Below the pieces are notes generated by a model. The model saw nothing but the letters and a program-made list of their open reading frames with translations, had not been told where the DNA came from and searched no databases. This document shows, piece after piece, positions 30,501 through 37,004 of a DNA stretch of 41,181 bases. Both the position numbers and the translations under genes were made by a program. Within the stretch, counting starts at the first letter, position 1. Each line of letters begins with the position of its first letter. This DNA comes from a virus, in IMG/VR virus record IMGVR_UViG_3300018080_000299, positions 1 to 41,181 of that record; one strand, 5' to 3'.

Positions 30501-32263
30501 GAAATGGTGTGTGGGAAAGCTGGGAGCTGGCGGATAATTACCTGATAGATGCTATTAATAAAACATATCACCCCGGGGCGGTGGTAAAGATTCTCAGTAA
30601 ATTCAAGAATGTTAAGACTGCCGGCGTGACGCTTAATCCGGTATTTATGACGCGAAACGCGGTGCGTGACTTTACCACGAGAATAATGAATGACGGCAGT
30701 ATTGTGAGAAATCCGGCGGAAGCCGGGTGGGCGGCGACTGCCGGAGATGCGGCGATGTTTATGCCTAGAGTGGTGAAGAAGATGTTTTATGAGTTCCCGC
30801 TGGCGAGCATGGAAGTGATAGCTGGAACAACAAAAAATGAAAAGCTGAAGCAGGCGATACAAAAGACGTATGACTTTACCGGAAAAGAATATAAAGCCGG
30901 GGAGATGTACCAGGCGCTGGAGCTTGGCGGAGCGATGGGATCCGAGTTTCATGCGATGAAGCCGGGTGATATGCGGAAACTGATAATGGAGAGCGCTGGA
31001 ATAGACACGCCGATGATCGAGGCGCTTACGGACGTGAAGACGCTGGGTAAGCCGATTGAGTACATGACGAACCTTTCCAGGCTGATAGAGCAGACACCGA
31101 GAATGGAAGCGGCCCAGCGGATGTTTGAGAAGACTGGTGACATAAACAAGGCGGTGAGGGAATTCCGGCGCATAACAGCAGATTTTGCGCTGCGCGGGAC
31201 GGTGAGCAAAGGAACAGCAGGCCAGATATCCCCATTTTTCAGCGCCCAGTTTGCGGGCATGAAGAGCGAGTGGGATGCTATTAAGAAGAACCCGGTGGGC
31301 TGGGCGATTAAGGCTACCGAGCTGCTGGCGGTTCCGACTATTGCGCTGTGGATAAAGAATCAAGATGAAGACTGGTACCGGAAAATGGACAACAGCCGGA
31401 AGAACATGTACTGGTGGCTGGCGCCGAATATCCGGATTCCAAAGGGGTACGGTCTTGCTGCTATGAGCGCGAATGTAATAGAGAGAGGGCTGGACAGAAA
31501 TTTTACCGACAATGAAGAACTGGTTGAAGGCCTGAGGGAAGCGTTGAAGCTGAGCGCTCCTGGATTGCCGAGTCCGCCGCTGTTTAATGCGATACTGGCG
31601 AGTAAGACGGGTCGGGATCCGTTCTTTAATTCGATGATAGAGCCGATGTTTTCTGAAGGAGTGCCTAAATATTTGCGGGAGAAGCCGAGCACGAGTGAGA
31701 CGGCGAAGTATCTTGCGCAGCCGTTTAAGGGAGAGAAGGGGTTGAGCCCGGCGCAGATTGATTACCTGGTGAGTGAGTTCGGGGGCGGGCTGGGAAGGCT
31801 GGGAGTGAAGGGTATTGATGCACTGGCAGGACGGGGTAAGGGGCAGGTGAAGGCGGCGGTGGGCCCGGAAGCGATACCCGGAATACAGGCGTTTTTCGAC
31901 AAGGATGCGAGAACGAGTACAAACAGTGGAGAGATTTCCAGGTTTTACAAGCATTTTAACAGGGCCAAGATGAGTGAAGGCGAGGCCGTGAAGCTGGACG
32001 AGCAGCAAAAGTTTGAGGCGTTGCAGAAAATGCTGGCCGGCAAGCGGGGCGCACAGGCCAGAATATATGATTCGATGAAGCCATATTACAGGAAAATAAA
32101 GGAATTAAATGATATTTATAAAGAGATAAAGAAGCCGGGAACGGTGGAGTTCCAGGGCGAAAAGCTGACACCCGAGATGAAACGCGAGTTGCTGGATATG
32201 ATAGCGGTGCAAATGAATGTGGTTGCTAAAGCCGGCAATGAAAAGTATAATCAGAGAAGGTGA
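27578..32263 (+). CDS. Giant internal virion protein with HExxH metallopeptidase motif and LPD38-like region, 1561 aa
   Basis: The longest gene in the window, probably injected with the DNA. Residues 510-514 read His-Glu-Ala-Ala-His inside Thr-Phe-Val-His-Glu-Ala-Ala-His-Ile-Trp, a zincin metallopeptidase signature. About 40 residues later, Glu-Glu-Ala-Phe-Ala-Leu-Arg-Phe-Glu offers candidates for the third zinc ligand. From about residue 1000 the sequence (Asn-Pro-Val-Phe-Met-Thr-Arg-Asn-Ala-Val-Arg-Asp, later Ser-Pro-Phe-Phe-Ser-Ala-Gln-Phe-Ala-Gly-Met-Lys-Ser) resembles the large polyvalent-protein domain LPD38 of phages and mobile elements. Three Ala/Gly-rich helices near residues 165-300 could insert in membranes. 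It is coupled to the upstream gene by ATGA. Confidence 0.7.
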   Translation: MIISVPGPGGKTAQIDMAQYTTAHGDWIRKNGTGPFQLKTIGGQVATVDPAMWTDRHAGWVMKNVSKDHYHPRDVEAPLFKGGFSERVHELFNPGERAKGTVGTLAKTPARTGLGMIEAVAKTLKLGGHLVSNIFPAEMEAREQSRIIKDLAEMDEWYGKRFKELGGRDIYSGIGAFIPDAILIALSMGTSGPLVTALSKSGQKAMAKQTAKMVARGIEDKAVKKWVVENLAERATLGQIEKTAGQAVLKEIPEAVAKKTMFAQKAAGAAEMAAKEFGAGTVYGTIKSGGDLKEALKEGLTFAAFTPFGIGSKMLKLRKAQRGGLPGLTAWTDTKLAPSAGKTVRDWVKTGAIDEEQALGWYLTWRAGPRKAGATLEDYMANTIWKSGEYQGPQTAGLTEAMTARGHRPIVDRTAELGETAVREGESLRPVVEPGMTGIKGAVPETTIPATFRDAPGLSRAEMAEFEGTMGGMMPELFQGKVPRGSTKFMDDGTSVVTLFREADFSTFVHEAAHIWRRNLPEKLLQKIEKELNVVDGQWTREAEEAFALRFETYIGNGVAEPGLKLPFEHYANWMKKVYGSSRGTPIDDVINPELQDIFTEMLARKPGGVVKGVRAAADTAKAGEAGEGAFPGRVSEEGLLQPAKELFQDGGQRRSYSPPEPFGVKLEKAATAAKQTGQALKPWLVQPVGKTKEVWPQIAEFVGHKLFDDLQVIKKYSADAYDAAVRNLGAKGKAFRMGANNLKWAFRPIEGMEETVKWRGIDAYVPEIVSDVAAARRAMELAKQRRNPGKFYTSGEAGGILRDFEKMRGTELGAAVDRSIENMYKVNDRLLKYWVEKDVLSEEIYQKIKNSNEFYMPFHRVFNKEEIKRLKAEGKHVQANSLKKLKGSDRQINDVIENMAANYMTMIPAADRHALVAQIVDAIPETMKKNTQLVKSPLAFKVGRGVDEDGVLKEFKEFFVPKIKANPNEVSFMRNGVWESWELADNYLIDAINKTYHPGAVVKILSKFKNVKTAGVTLNPVFMTRNAVRDFTTRIMNDGSIVRNPAEAGWAATAGDAAMFMPRVVKKMFYEFPLASMEVIAGTTKNEKLKQAIQKTYDFTGKEYKAGEMYQALELGGAMGSEFHAMKPGDMRKLIMESAGIDTPMIEALTDVKTLGKPIEYMTNLSRLIEQTPRMEAAQRMFEKTGDINKAVREFRRITADFALRGTVSKGTAGQISPFFSAQFAGMKSEWDAIKKNPVGWAIKATELLAVPTIALWIKNQDEDWYRKMDNSRKNMYWWLAPNIRIPKGYGLAAMSANVIERGLDRNFTDNEELVEGLREALKLSAPGLPSPPLFNAILASKTGRDPFFNSMIEPMFSEGVPKYLREKPSTSETAKYLAQPFKGEKGLSPAQIDYLVSEFGGGLGRLGVKGIDALAGRGKGQVKAAVGPEAIPGIQAFFDKDARTSTNSGEISRFYKHFNRAKMSEGEAVKLDEQQKFEALQKMLAGKRGAQARIYDSMKPYYRKIKELNDIYKEIKKPGTVEFQGEKLTPEMKRELLDMIAVQMNVVAKAGNEKYNQRR

Positions 32264-32271
32264 GGTGTGAC

Positions 32272-32505
32272 ATGGGCGGTGATTATGAACAGGGGCAAAA
32301 GAACGGTGAGATAAAAGCGACCACGAATATGGTTTATGAATCCGTGAGAGAGTTGAAACAGGATTTAAAGGAATTCAGTGAAAAAAACGACAAGAGTCAT
32401 GAAAAGCTGCATATAAGAATTGATATAATATGGAAGTTTCTTGCCGGAACAAGCGGTCTTGGCGGGGTGGCGGCGATTATATTTATTCTGATAAAGGCGT
32501 TGTGA
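32272..32505 (+). CDS. XhlA/holin-like small membrane protein, 77 aa
   Basis: A soluble, coiled-coil-like N-terminal part (residues 10-50, Lys/Glu/Leu/His) is followed by one C-terminal membrane helix (about residues 55-75). This topology matches haemolysin XhlA and some phage holins or accessory lysis proteins. It directly precedes the endolysin gene, forming a lysis cassette with a second holin candidate after it. ATG 32272 follows AGGTGAGG. Confidence 0.65.
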   Translation: MGGDYEQGQKNGEIKATTNMVYESVRELKQDLKEFSEKNDKSHEKLHIRIDIIWKFLAGTSGLGGVAAIIFILIKAL

Positions 32506-32524
32506 TAACAGAGAGGTGCGGCAG

Positions 32525-32953
32525 ATGTATAAAATAAGCGGAACGCAGATAGTGTCGAAAGCGGCGGAGCTGGTGAATATTCCGTATGAATATGGTGGGA
32601 AGGACCTGGAGGAGATAGATTGCAGCGGTTTTGTGTATATGGTGTTGAAACGGCTGCAGGTGGAGCTGCTGGAGACTATACACTATACGAATGCGCAGGA
32701 TTTTTATGATTTGTGTGTGCTGACCGGAGCGGTTTTGACTGTGGAGCAGGCGCGGAGGATTCCTGGAGCGTTGATGTTTGTGAAGCGTGGTGCGACAATG
32801 AAACATGTGGGAATAAGCGCCGGGAACAACGACACGTATGAAGCACATGACGAGGGATGCGGCTGCGGCAGGTTCCAGGGGAGAGCCGGCTGGAACGCAG
32901 GGGGAATAATAATGGTGGATAAAATACATTATTACGGGAGGAATCTGCAATGA
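32525..32953 (+). CDS. NlpC/P60-type endolysin, 142 aa
   Basis: Peptidoglycan hydrolase of the cysteine-peptidase NlpC/P60 class. Catalytic Cys33 sits in Ile-Asp-Cys-Ser-Gly-Phe-Val, His94 in Lys-His-Val-Gly-Ile-Ser, and the third residue is probably His108 in Tyr-Glu-Ala-His. The N-terminal Ile-Pro-Tyr-x-Tyr-Gly-Gly-Lys motif is also typical. There is no signal peptide or cell-wall-binding domain, so it needs a holin to reach the wall. ATG 32525 is ten bases after AGAGG; GTG 32516 is too close. It overlaps the next holin candidate by four bases. Confidence 0.85.
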   Translation: MYKISGTQIVSKAAELVNIPYEYGGKDLEEIDCSGFVYMVLKRLQVELLETIHYTNAQDFYDLCVLTGAVLTVEQARRIPGALMFVKRGATMKHVGISAGNNDTYEAHDEGCGCGRFQGRAGWNAGGIIMVDKIHYYGRNLQ

Positions 32954-33183
32954 AAATTACCGGTAACAGGACAATTCTGAGCGTGGTGGGCGGAGTGGTG
33001 GGAATAGTTACATTTGTGGCTGCAAGAGAGGGGCTGGACCTTACTCCCGAGATGCAGGCGCAGCTGAAAGAATATCTGGTGAGTTTTGTGGGGCTCTGTT
33101 ATTTTATAGCTCAGGGATTTCAGGCGGCAAAAGGAAAACGCATCGAGGCGAAGCTGGACAAAGCAGGGAAGGGCGGTGAATGA
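32950..33183 (+). CDS. Holin candidate, two membrane helices, 77 aa
   Basis: Two hydrophobic segments (about residues 9-25 and 43-57) separated by a charged loop, with a Lys-rich C-terminal tail, fit a class II holin. ATGA overlap with the endolysin gene. Together with the XhlA-like gene this gives two possible holin-type proteins around one endolysin. Confidence 0.7.
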   Translation: MKITGNRTILSVVGGVVGIVTFVAAREGLDLTPEMQAQLKEYLVSFVGLCYFIAQGFQAAKGKRIEAKLDKAGKGGE

Positions 33184-33184
33184 C

Positions 33185-33409
33185 ATGCCGGGGAATTTAC
33201 ACGCGAGAGAGCGTGACTGGGCTGCTGAGGATGATGCGCGGACGCTGATGAATGCGGACGTGATAAAGAAGGATCCGAAGCGTTTGAAGGCGGCAAGCGC
33301 GATGGCGAAGAAGATGGAAGAGAAGAAGATTCAAGAGGCTGTGGGGATGAAGAAGGTGGCTGATATGAAGCCCGGTAAAAACAAGAATGCCGGCAAGAAG
33401 AAGGACTGA
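33185..33409 (+). CDS. Small Lys/Ala-rich protein, 74 aa
   Basis: A very basic helical protein (Lys/Ala/Met-rich second half ending in Lys-Lys-Lys-Asp) without membrane segments. ATG 33185 is used here; GTG 33176 in the same frame is possible. It could bind nucleic acid or membrane lipid. A 16-codon ORF (33416-33466) with ATGA linkage to the next gene follows and may only serve coupling. Confidence 0.55.
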   Translation: MPGNLHARERDWAAEDDARTLMNADVIKKDPKRLKAASAMAKKMEEKKIQEAVGMKKVADMKPGKNKNAGKKKD

Positions 33410-33462
33410 AAAAATATGACTGCAGAAGAGTGTGAGATGCAGGATATCCTGGAGGCTAAATT

Positions 33463-33762
33463 ATGAGCTGGGTGACAAGCTGGTGGAGGAAGGGAAAGAA
33501 GTTGTATTCTGACCTGGAGATAAAGGAAAGGATAAACGGTGAGCTGAAAAAAGCGGTGAGTGGAGTGGATGCTGAGACTTTTAAAAAGCGTCTGGTGAAG
33601 GCTGTTTTTCAGGGAGAAAAACAGATAGTGGTGAATGTGGGCGGGGAGCATTGGAAGCTGACCCCGGACGTGTTCATGGAGATGCTTGATGACTGCCTGA
33701 CGGTGGTTAAATATAATAAGCTGCAGGAGAAGTTTATTGAAGATATAGACCACGTATTTTGA
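33463..33762 (+). CDS. Hypothetical protein, 99 aa, last late gene
   Basis: A helical soluble protein with an N-terminal Trp-Trp-Arg-Lys-Gly-Lys-Lys and several Lys/Glu segments. GGAGG precedes the ATG. It is the final gene before the strong terminator at 33851. No family was recognised. Confidence 0.6.
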   Translation: MSWVTSWWRKGKKLYSDLEIKERINGELKKAVSGVDAETFKKRLVKAVFQGEKQIVVNVGGEHWKLTPDVFMEMLDDCLTVVKYNKLQEKFIEDIDHVF

Positions 33763-33850
33763 ATGAAAAATGAGTGGTTTTGAGAGCGGCGACCGGGGGA
33801 TTGCTGTTTTTTGGTGTTTGGGTTTATAAGGCTGTGCGGATATATTTATG

Positions 33851-33883
33851 AAGAGGGCTATTTTTGATGGCTCTCTTTTTTTT
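33851..33883 (+). terminator. Rho-independent terminator of the late operon
   Basis: A nine-pair stem (33853-33861 with 33867-33875, two outer A-T pairs added) closes a TTTTG loop and is followed directly by a run of eight T. This is a classic intrinsic terminator and ends plus-strand late transcription 90 bases after the last late gene. The bases between 33763 and 33850 contain only an unsupported 19-codon ORF. Confidence 0.85.
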
Positions 33884-33945
33884 GTTGGTATGGTAGGAGA
33901 ATTTTTATTGCCTATACCTGACTATACTTTATTTATGAAGTGGGG

Positions 33946-33974
33946 TTGACTAAATTGTGATAATGGTTTATTGT
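33946..33974 (+). promoter_or_regulatory. Putative sigma70-type promoter for the early/replication operon
   Basis: TTGACT (33946-33951), a 17-base spacer and TATTGT (33969-33974) lie about 65 bases before the first gene of the operon and just after the late terminator. The surrounding DNA is AT-rich. TATACT near 33922 might be the -10 of a second promoter, but lacks a good -35. Confidence 0.6.
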
Positions 33975-34039
33975 GGATTTTATGAAATACAAAACTTTGC
34001 GGCACGAATACCCACGAAAAGATAAAAAGGAAGTGTAAT

Positions 34040-34180
34040 ATGCCGAAAGAATGGTCTTATGAATTGTTGTGCAGTGATTGTGATGTAATTGCAATAATAA
34101 CTATTGAGCCTGACCTGGCCCTGACGAAGTTGGAAGAAGCTGTGATGTGGGCGAATGCGGGCATTGCGAGGAACGAATGA
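34040..34180 (+). CDS. 46-aa hypothetical protein, first gene of replication operon
   Basis: AAGGAAG lies six bases before the ATG. The product is acidic with a Cys-x2-Cys pair (Leu-Leu-Cys-Ser-Asp-Cys-Asp, residues ~10-15) and an Ala/Leu helix. Leading position behind the promoter suggests an early-expressed peptide, function unknown. Confidence 0.55.
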   Translation: MPKEWSYELLCSDCDVIAIITIEPDLALTKLEEAVMWANAGIARNE

Positions 34181-34208
34181 GCTCCGGCAGTCAGTGATAA
34201 AGTAAATT

Positions 34209-34241
34209 ATTCCGGGTGGGGGTTTTTCTCTCACCCGGAAT
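34209..34241 (+). other. Ten-pair hairpin with T-rich loop
   Basis: ATTCCGGGTG and CACCCGGAAT form a perfect ten-pair stem around a 13-base GGGGTTTTTCTCT loop. There is no T-run after it, so it is a poor intrinsic terminator. It lies in the leader of the HTH gene at 34270 and could act in attenuation, RNA stability, or as a binding site. Confidence 0.5.
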
Positions 34242-34269
34242 TTGATAGAAAAAGATGGAGGTTTGAGAG

Positions 34270-34473
34270 ATGGAAGGAATTGATTTGAAAATTGAGCGGG
34301 TGAGGAGTGGTGTGAAGGCGAAGGACCTGGCGGCGGTGCTGGGTGTGAGCGCGGCCAGGGTGTACCAGGTGGAGCAGTGTGGTTGTGTGGGCCTGGAATG
34401 GAGTGAACGGTATGTGGCCGGCCTGCGGGAGCTGGTGGCGAAACGGAATGTTGTTGATGATTTGGAGGTTTGA
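34270..34473 (+). CDS. Small HTH (XRE-like) DNA-binding protein, 67 aa
   Basis: Residues ~5-45 give a helix-turn-helix: Lys-Ala-Lys-Asp-Leu-Ala-Ala-Val-Leu-Gly-Val-Ser-Ala-Ala-Arg-Val-Tyr-Gln-Val-Glu. GGAGG precedes the ATG. It overlaps the PP-loop gene start by one base. It could regulate this operon, possibly with the Cro-like protein at 7452 as the late regulator, but its target is unknown. Confidence 0.65.
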   Translation: MEGIDLKIERVRSGVKAKDLAAVLGVSAARVYQVEQCGCVGLEWSERYVAGLRELVAKRNVVDDLEV

Positions 34474-35261
34474 TGGTGGGCTCGGAACTTGAACTGGGGT
34501 GCAAAAGCAGTCTGCAAACTGTTGTTGATGAAGGGCAAGAGTTCCTGCATGAATATTTTCCGAGGGAGCAGGGGTTCTGGCGGTTTGCATTCAGTGGTGG
34601 AAAAGACTCCCTCGCCACGAAAGAGATGTTGGATATGAGTGGGTTGCCGTATATTTCACATTATGCATGTACAACAATAGATCCCCCTGAAATATATAAG
34701 TTTATAAAAACCTATCATCCAGAAGTGGAATGGAAAATGCCTGTAAAGGGTGGGTTTTATAAGCGTATGCGTGAAAAGATGATGATACCTACTGCCATGT
34801 GCAGGTGGTGCTGTGATGATTTGAAAAAATTTGCGTGTAAGAACGAAATATTTATTACAGGTGTTCGGAGATCTGAGTCTAAAAATAGAGAAAAGCAGGG
34901 AAGTGTTATAAAGAGGGAATTTCGCCCGATTTTTAAATTTACGGATGAGCATATATGGGATTTTATACATGGGAACGGAATAATGTATCCGGAATTATAT
35001 GATCAGGGATTTGATAGAATTGGTTGTGTGGTGTGTCCTTTGATATGCGGTAGTGACCGCGGGACTATTGCAAAGGTGGCAAGACATAAAGAGAGGTGGC
35101 CGAAGCATTGGAGGGCTTTTTACAGGGCTTACAAATATGTATTCGAGAAACTTGATAGCCCAACAATGTGTTTTGAAGAGTCGTACCGGAATTGGGAATT
35201 GCGGAAGAGTTTTTTGGGGATCCCTGATGATAAAAATACTTGCATAGATTTTAAATATTGA
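34473..35261 (+). CDS. PAPS reductase-like PP-loop protein, 262 aa
   Basis: Adenylating PP-loop enzyme of the PAPS reductase/DndC-type family. The P-loop is Ser-Gly-Gly-Lys-Asp-Ser (residues 41-46). Other motifs are Thr-Thr-Ile-Asp-Pro-Pro-Glu, Met-Cys-Arg-Trp-Cys-Cys and Gly-Val-Arg-Arg-Ser-Glu-Ser. A second Cys pair follows in Gly-Cys-Val-Val-Cys-Pro-Leu. The Cys spacing could hold an Fe-S cluster, as in relatives that activate sulfur. Members reduce sulfate esters or help install sulfur in DNA or tRNA; which applies here is not established. ATG 34473 follows GGAGG by six bases. Confidence 0.8.
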   Translation: MVGSELELGCKSSLQTVVDEGQEFLHEYFPREQGFWRFAFSGGKDSLATKEMLDMSGLPYISHYACTTIDPPEIYKFIKTYHPEVEWKMPVKGGFYKRMREKMMIPTAMCRWCCDDLKKFACKNEIFITGVRRSESKNREKQGSVIKREFRPIFKFTDEHIWDFIHGNGIMYPELYDQGFDRIGCVVCPLICGSDRGTIAKVARHKERWPKHWRAFYRAYKYVFEKLDSPTMCFEESYRNWELRKSFLGIPDDKNTCIDFKY

Positions 35262-35268
35262 TGACGGC

Positions 35269-35298
35269 TCGGAACCCGAGTTGAAAAAAAATTTGGAG
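35269..35298 (+). repeat. Intergenic repeat copy A (hairpin, A-tract, RBS)
   Basis: The unit reads TCGGAACCCGAG then TTG, an A-tract, TTT and GGAG; with the preceding C its first part can form a five-pair CTCGG/CCGAG hairpin. It is nearly identical to copy B at 35858-35887. It lies between the PP-loop gene and the next small gene and supplies that gene's ribosome binding site. Confidence 0.65.
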
Positions 35299-35305
35299 TC
35301 GGCTT

Positions 35306-35476
35306 TTGAAGGATTTGATTAAACAGATGGAGAATGAGTTGGCTTGGCTGGAACGGGAGTCAGTTGATCCAAGAAATAGTGTAGATATGAGAAAGAAGAG
35401 ACGTGGTGAGGCTAGAGTGGTGTTGAGGCGAATAAGAACGCTGAAGCGGCTGATGAAAAAAAATTTGGAGGTGTGA
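35306..35476 (+). CDS. Small basic helical protein, 56 aa
   Basis: A TTG start seven bases after the GGAG of the intergenic repeat. The product is a single helix rich in Arg, Lys, Glu and Leu (Arg-Lys-Lys-Arg-Arg-Gly-Glu-Ala-Arg), possibly nucleic-acid binding. It is followed at three bases by the Zn-finger-like gene. Function unknown. Confidence 0.5.
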   Translation: MKDLIKQMENELAWLERESVDPRNSVDMRKKRRGEARVVLRRIRTLKRLMKKNLEV

Positions 35477-35479
35477 GGT

Positions 35480-35857
35480 ATGGAATGTTTATGTGATGCT
35501 GGTTGTTATGGTGAGGGAGAGATGGCTGAATTTTCCAGGAAGGAAAGCAGGAAGGCCAGGAAAGAGCATATTTGCGATGAATGCATGGGGAAAATTTCTC
35601 CAGGTGAAGAGTATGTAATAATTACTGGCCGGTGGGAAGGTGAGTTTGATTCTTACAAGTTCTGCCGGGGCTGTGATAATATCCGGAGCTCCTGCGGTTG
35701 CAAGCCTGTGCTGGGGAGTCTGTGGGATGATATTGTGATACCTTATCATGAAGAGAATCATTTTGGTAAGGGTGATGGTGTAAGCGAAATGGACGTTCTG
35801 AAATGGATGTGTCGTGATTTGTGGGAATACAGGGAAAAAACCGGGCTTTATTTTTAG
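35480..35857 (+). CDS. Cys-rich Zn-binding phage protein, 125 aa
   Basis: The core Lys-Ala-Arg-Lys-Glu-His-Ile-Cys-Asp-Glu-Cys, then Ile-Ser-Pro-Gly-Glu-Glu-Tyr, then Phe-Cys-Arg-Gly-Cys is a recurrent phage motif for a two-Cys-pair zinc site. Additional cysteines lie at the N-terminus. Partner unknown. GGAGG upstream. Confidence 0.65.
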   Translation: MECLCDAGCYGEGEMAEFSRKESRKARKEHICDECMGKISPGEEYVIITGRWEGEFDSYKFCRGCDNIRSSCGCKPVLGSLWDDIVIPYHEENHFGKGDGVSEMDVLKWMCRDLWEYREKTGLYF

Positions 35858-35887
35858 TCGGAACCCGAGTTGAAAAAAATTTTGGAG
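35858..35887 (+). repeat. Intergenic repeat copy B (hairpin, A-tract, RBS)
   Basis: TCGGAACCCGAG, TTG, a seven-A tract, TTTT and GGAG; it differs from copy A by one A/T exchange at the tract end. It begins at the stop codon of the Zn-binding gene and provides the ribosome binding site for the gene at 35896. A weaker, partly related sequence occurs near 34480. Confidence 0.65.
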
Positions 35888-35895
35888 GTGCGATT

Positions 35896-36168
35896 GTGAA
35901 TAAAAAACCGATATTATCAATAAACCCGAATGGAGACGTGGATTATCCTGATGCGGTGTTTGTTGAATTCGGGAGTGTGTCACTTATGCTTCGAGAGTCG
36001 GAAAATGGTGTGAATATTGATATTTCCCAGGATATCGGAGAAAGCTGCTCGTCAATTGTAAATGTGGATGTGACTGACATGCCAGACCATGAGATTGAAT
36101 GCATGGTGGACAGGAATATCGTTCGGGTTGTCAACGATATCGGGGAAGTTTTGCAGGAGTCGGAATAA
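35896..36168 (+). CDS. Hypothetical acidic protein, 90 aa
   Basis: GTG 35896 is seven bases after GGAGG. Upstream codons of this frame overlap the previous gene and the intergenic repeat and are not used. The product is acidic and mixed alpha/beta, with Asp-Ile-Ser-Gln-Asp-Ile-Gly-Glu in the middle. No family was recognised. The 92 bases after it hold a T-tract and a short GGGT/ACCC-type pairing but no clear terminator. Confidence 0.55.
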   Translation: MNKKPILSINPNGDVDYPDAVFVEFGSVSLMLRESENGVNIDISQDIGESCSSIVNVDVTDMPDHEIECMVDRNIVRVVNDIGEVLQESE

Positions 36169-36260
36169 CCCAATAATTTTTTTTTGTGCGGGTTTCGAGG
36201 GGGAATTGCCGGTCGCAAACTGCCGTTGGGGTACAAATGGTTTCCGGGAAAAGTTAATTC

Positions 36261-37004
36261 ATGGTTGAAAAAAAGGGATATATCAAGCTGTGGAGGCGGA
36301 TGCTGAGCAATCCGGGCTTTAATGGCTTGAGCGCGGAGCAGAAGTGGGTGTTTGTGACGATGCTGATGATGGCGGAGTACAGGGAGCACGATGTTCCGGC
36401 TGGAAGGGGCCTGAAGAGGGTGAAACCGGGCGAGTTTTATGCCAGTTTGAAGGCGATTGCGGACGAGGCCGGGGTGGGTGTTCAGGTGGTGAGAACATGC
36501 CTTAAAAAGCTGTCAAAAAAGCCAACAGATTATTTAACAGATGAAGTAACAGATTACAATGTGAGAAAAATCACTGTTAAAATCTGGAAATCTATGCATG
36601 ACGGCGGTGTGGTAACAGATGAAGTAACAGATAGTCCAACAGATATACCTTTTATTAATAAGAATATAAAAGAAGCTTATATAATTATCTTTAATAAATG
36701 GCGAGAACAGAAGAACCTGAAGCGGTGCGATGGTGCAACAGAAGGGTTGGAAAAAGCGATTGAGAAACGGCTGACGAATGGTTATGCGGCGGCGGCGATG
36801 GCGCGGGCGATTGGGAACTATGCGGCGGTGCTGGCGAATGATGGGCAGTATTTCAGCCATAGCTGGACCCTCGAGGAGTTTTTGGGGAAGGAAAACGGGT
36901 TGCCGGTGTTTATGGATGAGGCGGCTCCGCATGACAACTGGAAAAAACTGAAAACGGGGAAGGGCGGGGAGCCGAAGTACGGTTTTCCGGACCTTAATAA
37001 ATAA
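36261..37004 (+). CDS. Replisome organizer / helicase loader-like protein, 247 aa
   Basis: The N-terminus (Gly-Tyr-Ile-Lys-Leu-Trp-Arg-Arg-Met-Leu-Ser-Asn-Pro, then Ala-Glu-Gln-Lys-Trp-Val-Phe-Val-Thr-Met-Leu) and a winged-helix-like segment around residues 50-85 (Ser-Leu-Lys-Ala-Ile-Ala-Asp-Glu-Ala-Gly-Val-Gly) match phage replisome organizer proteins. These bind the origin and load the helicase. The C-terminal part is helical, with a DnaD-like Trp-Thr-Leu-Glu-Glu-Phe-Leu. The next gene is the replicative helicase, which starts in the last bases of this gene. No strong ribosome binding site precedes it. Confidence 0.7.
   Translation: MVEKKGYIKLWRRMLSNPGFNGLSAEQKWVFVTMLMMAEYREHDVPAGRGLKRVKPGEFYASLKAIADEAGVGVQVVRTCLKKLSKKPTDYLTDEVTDYNVRKITVKIWKSMHDGGVVTDEVTDSPTDIPFINKNIKEAYIIIFNKWREQKNLKRCDGATEGLEKAIEKRLTNGYAAAAMARAIGNYAAVLANDGQYFSHSWTLEEFLGKENGLPVFMDEAAPHDNWKKLKTGKGGEPKYGFPDLNK

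Noticed and set aside
29981-32008. A 675-codon open frame on the minus strand opposite the giant ejection protein gene
   Set aside because: Its product is extremely rich in His, Arg, Leu and Pro with no motif, and the plus-strand frame has clear family features. It is a shadow of codon bias.
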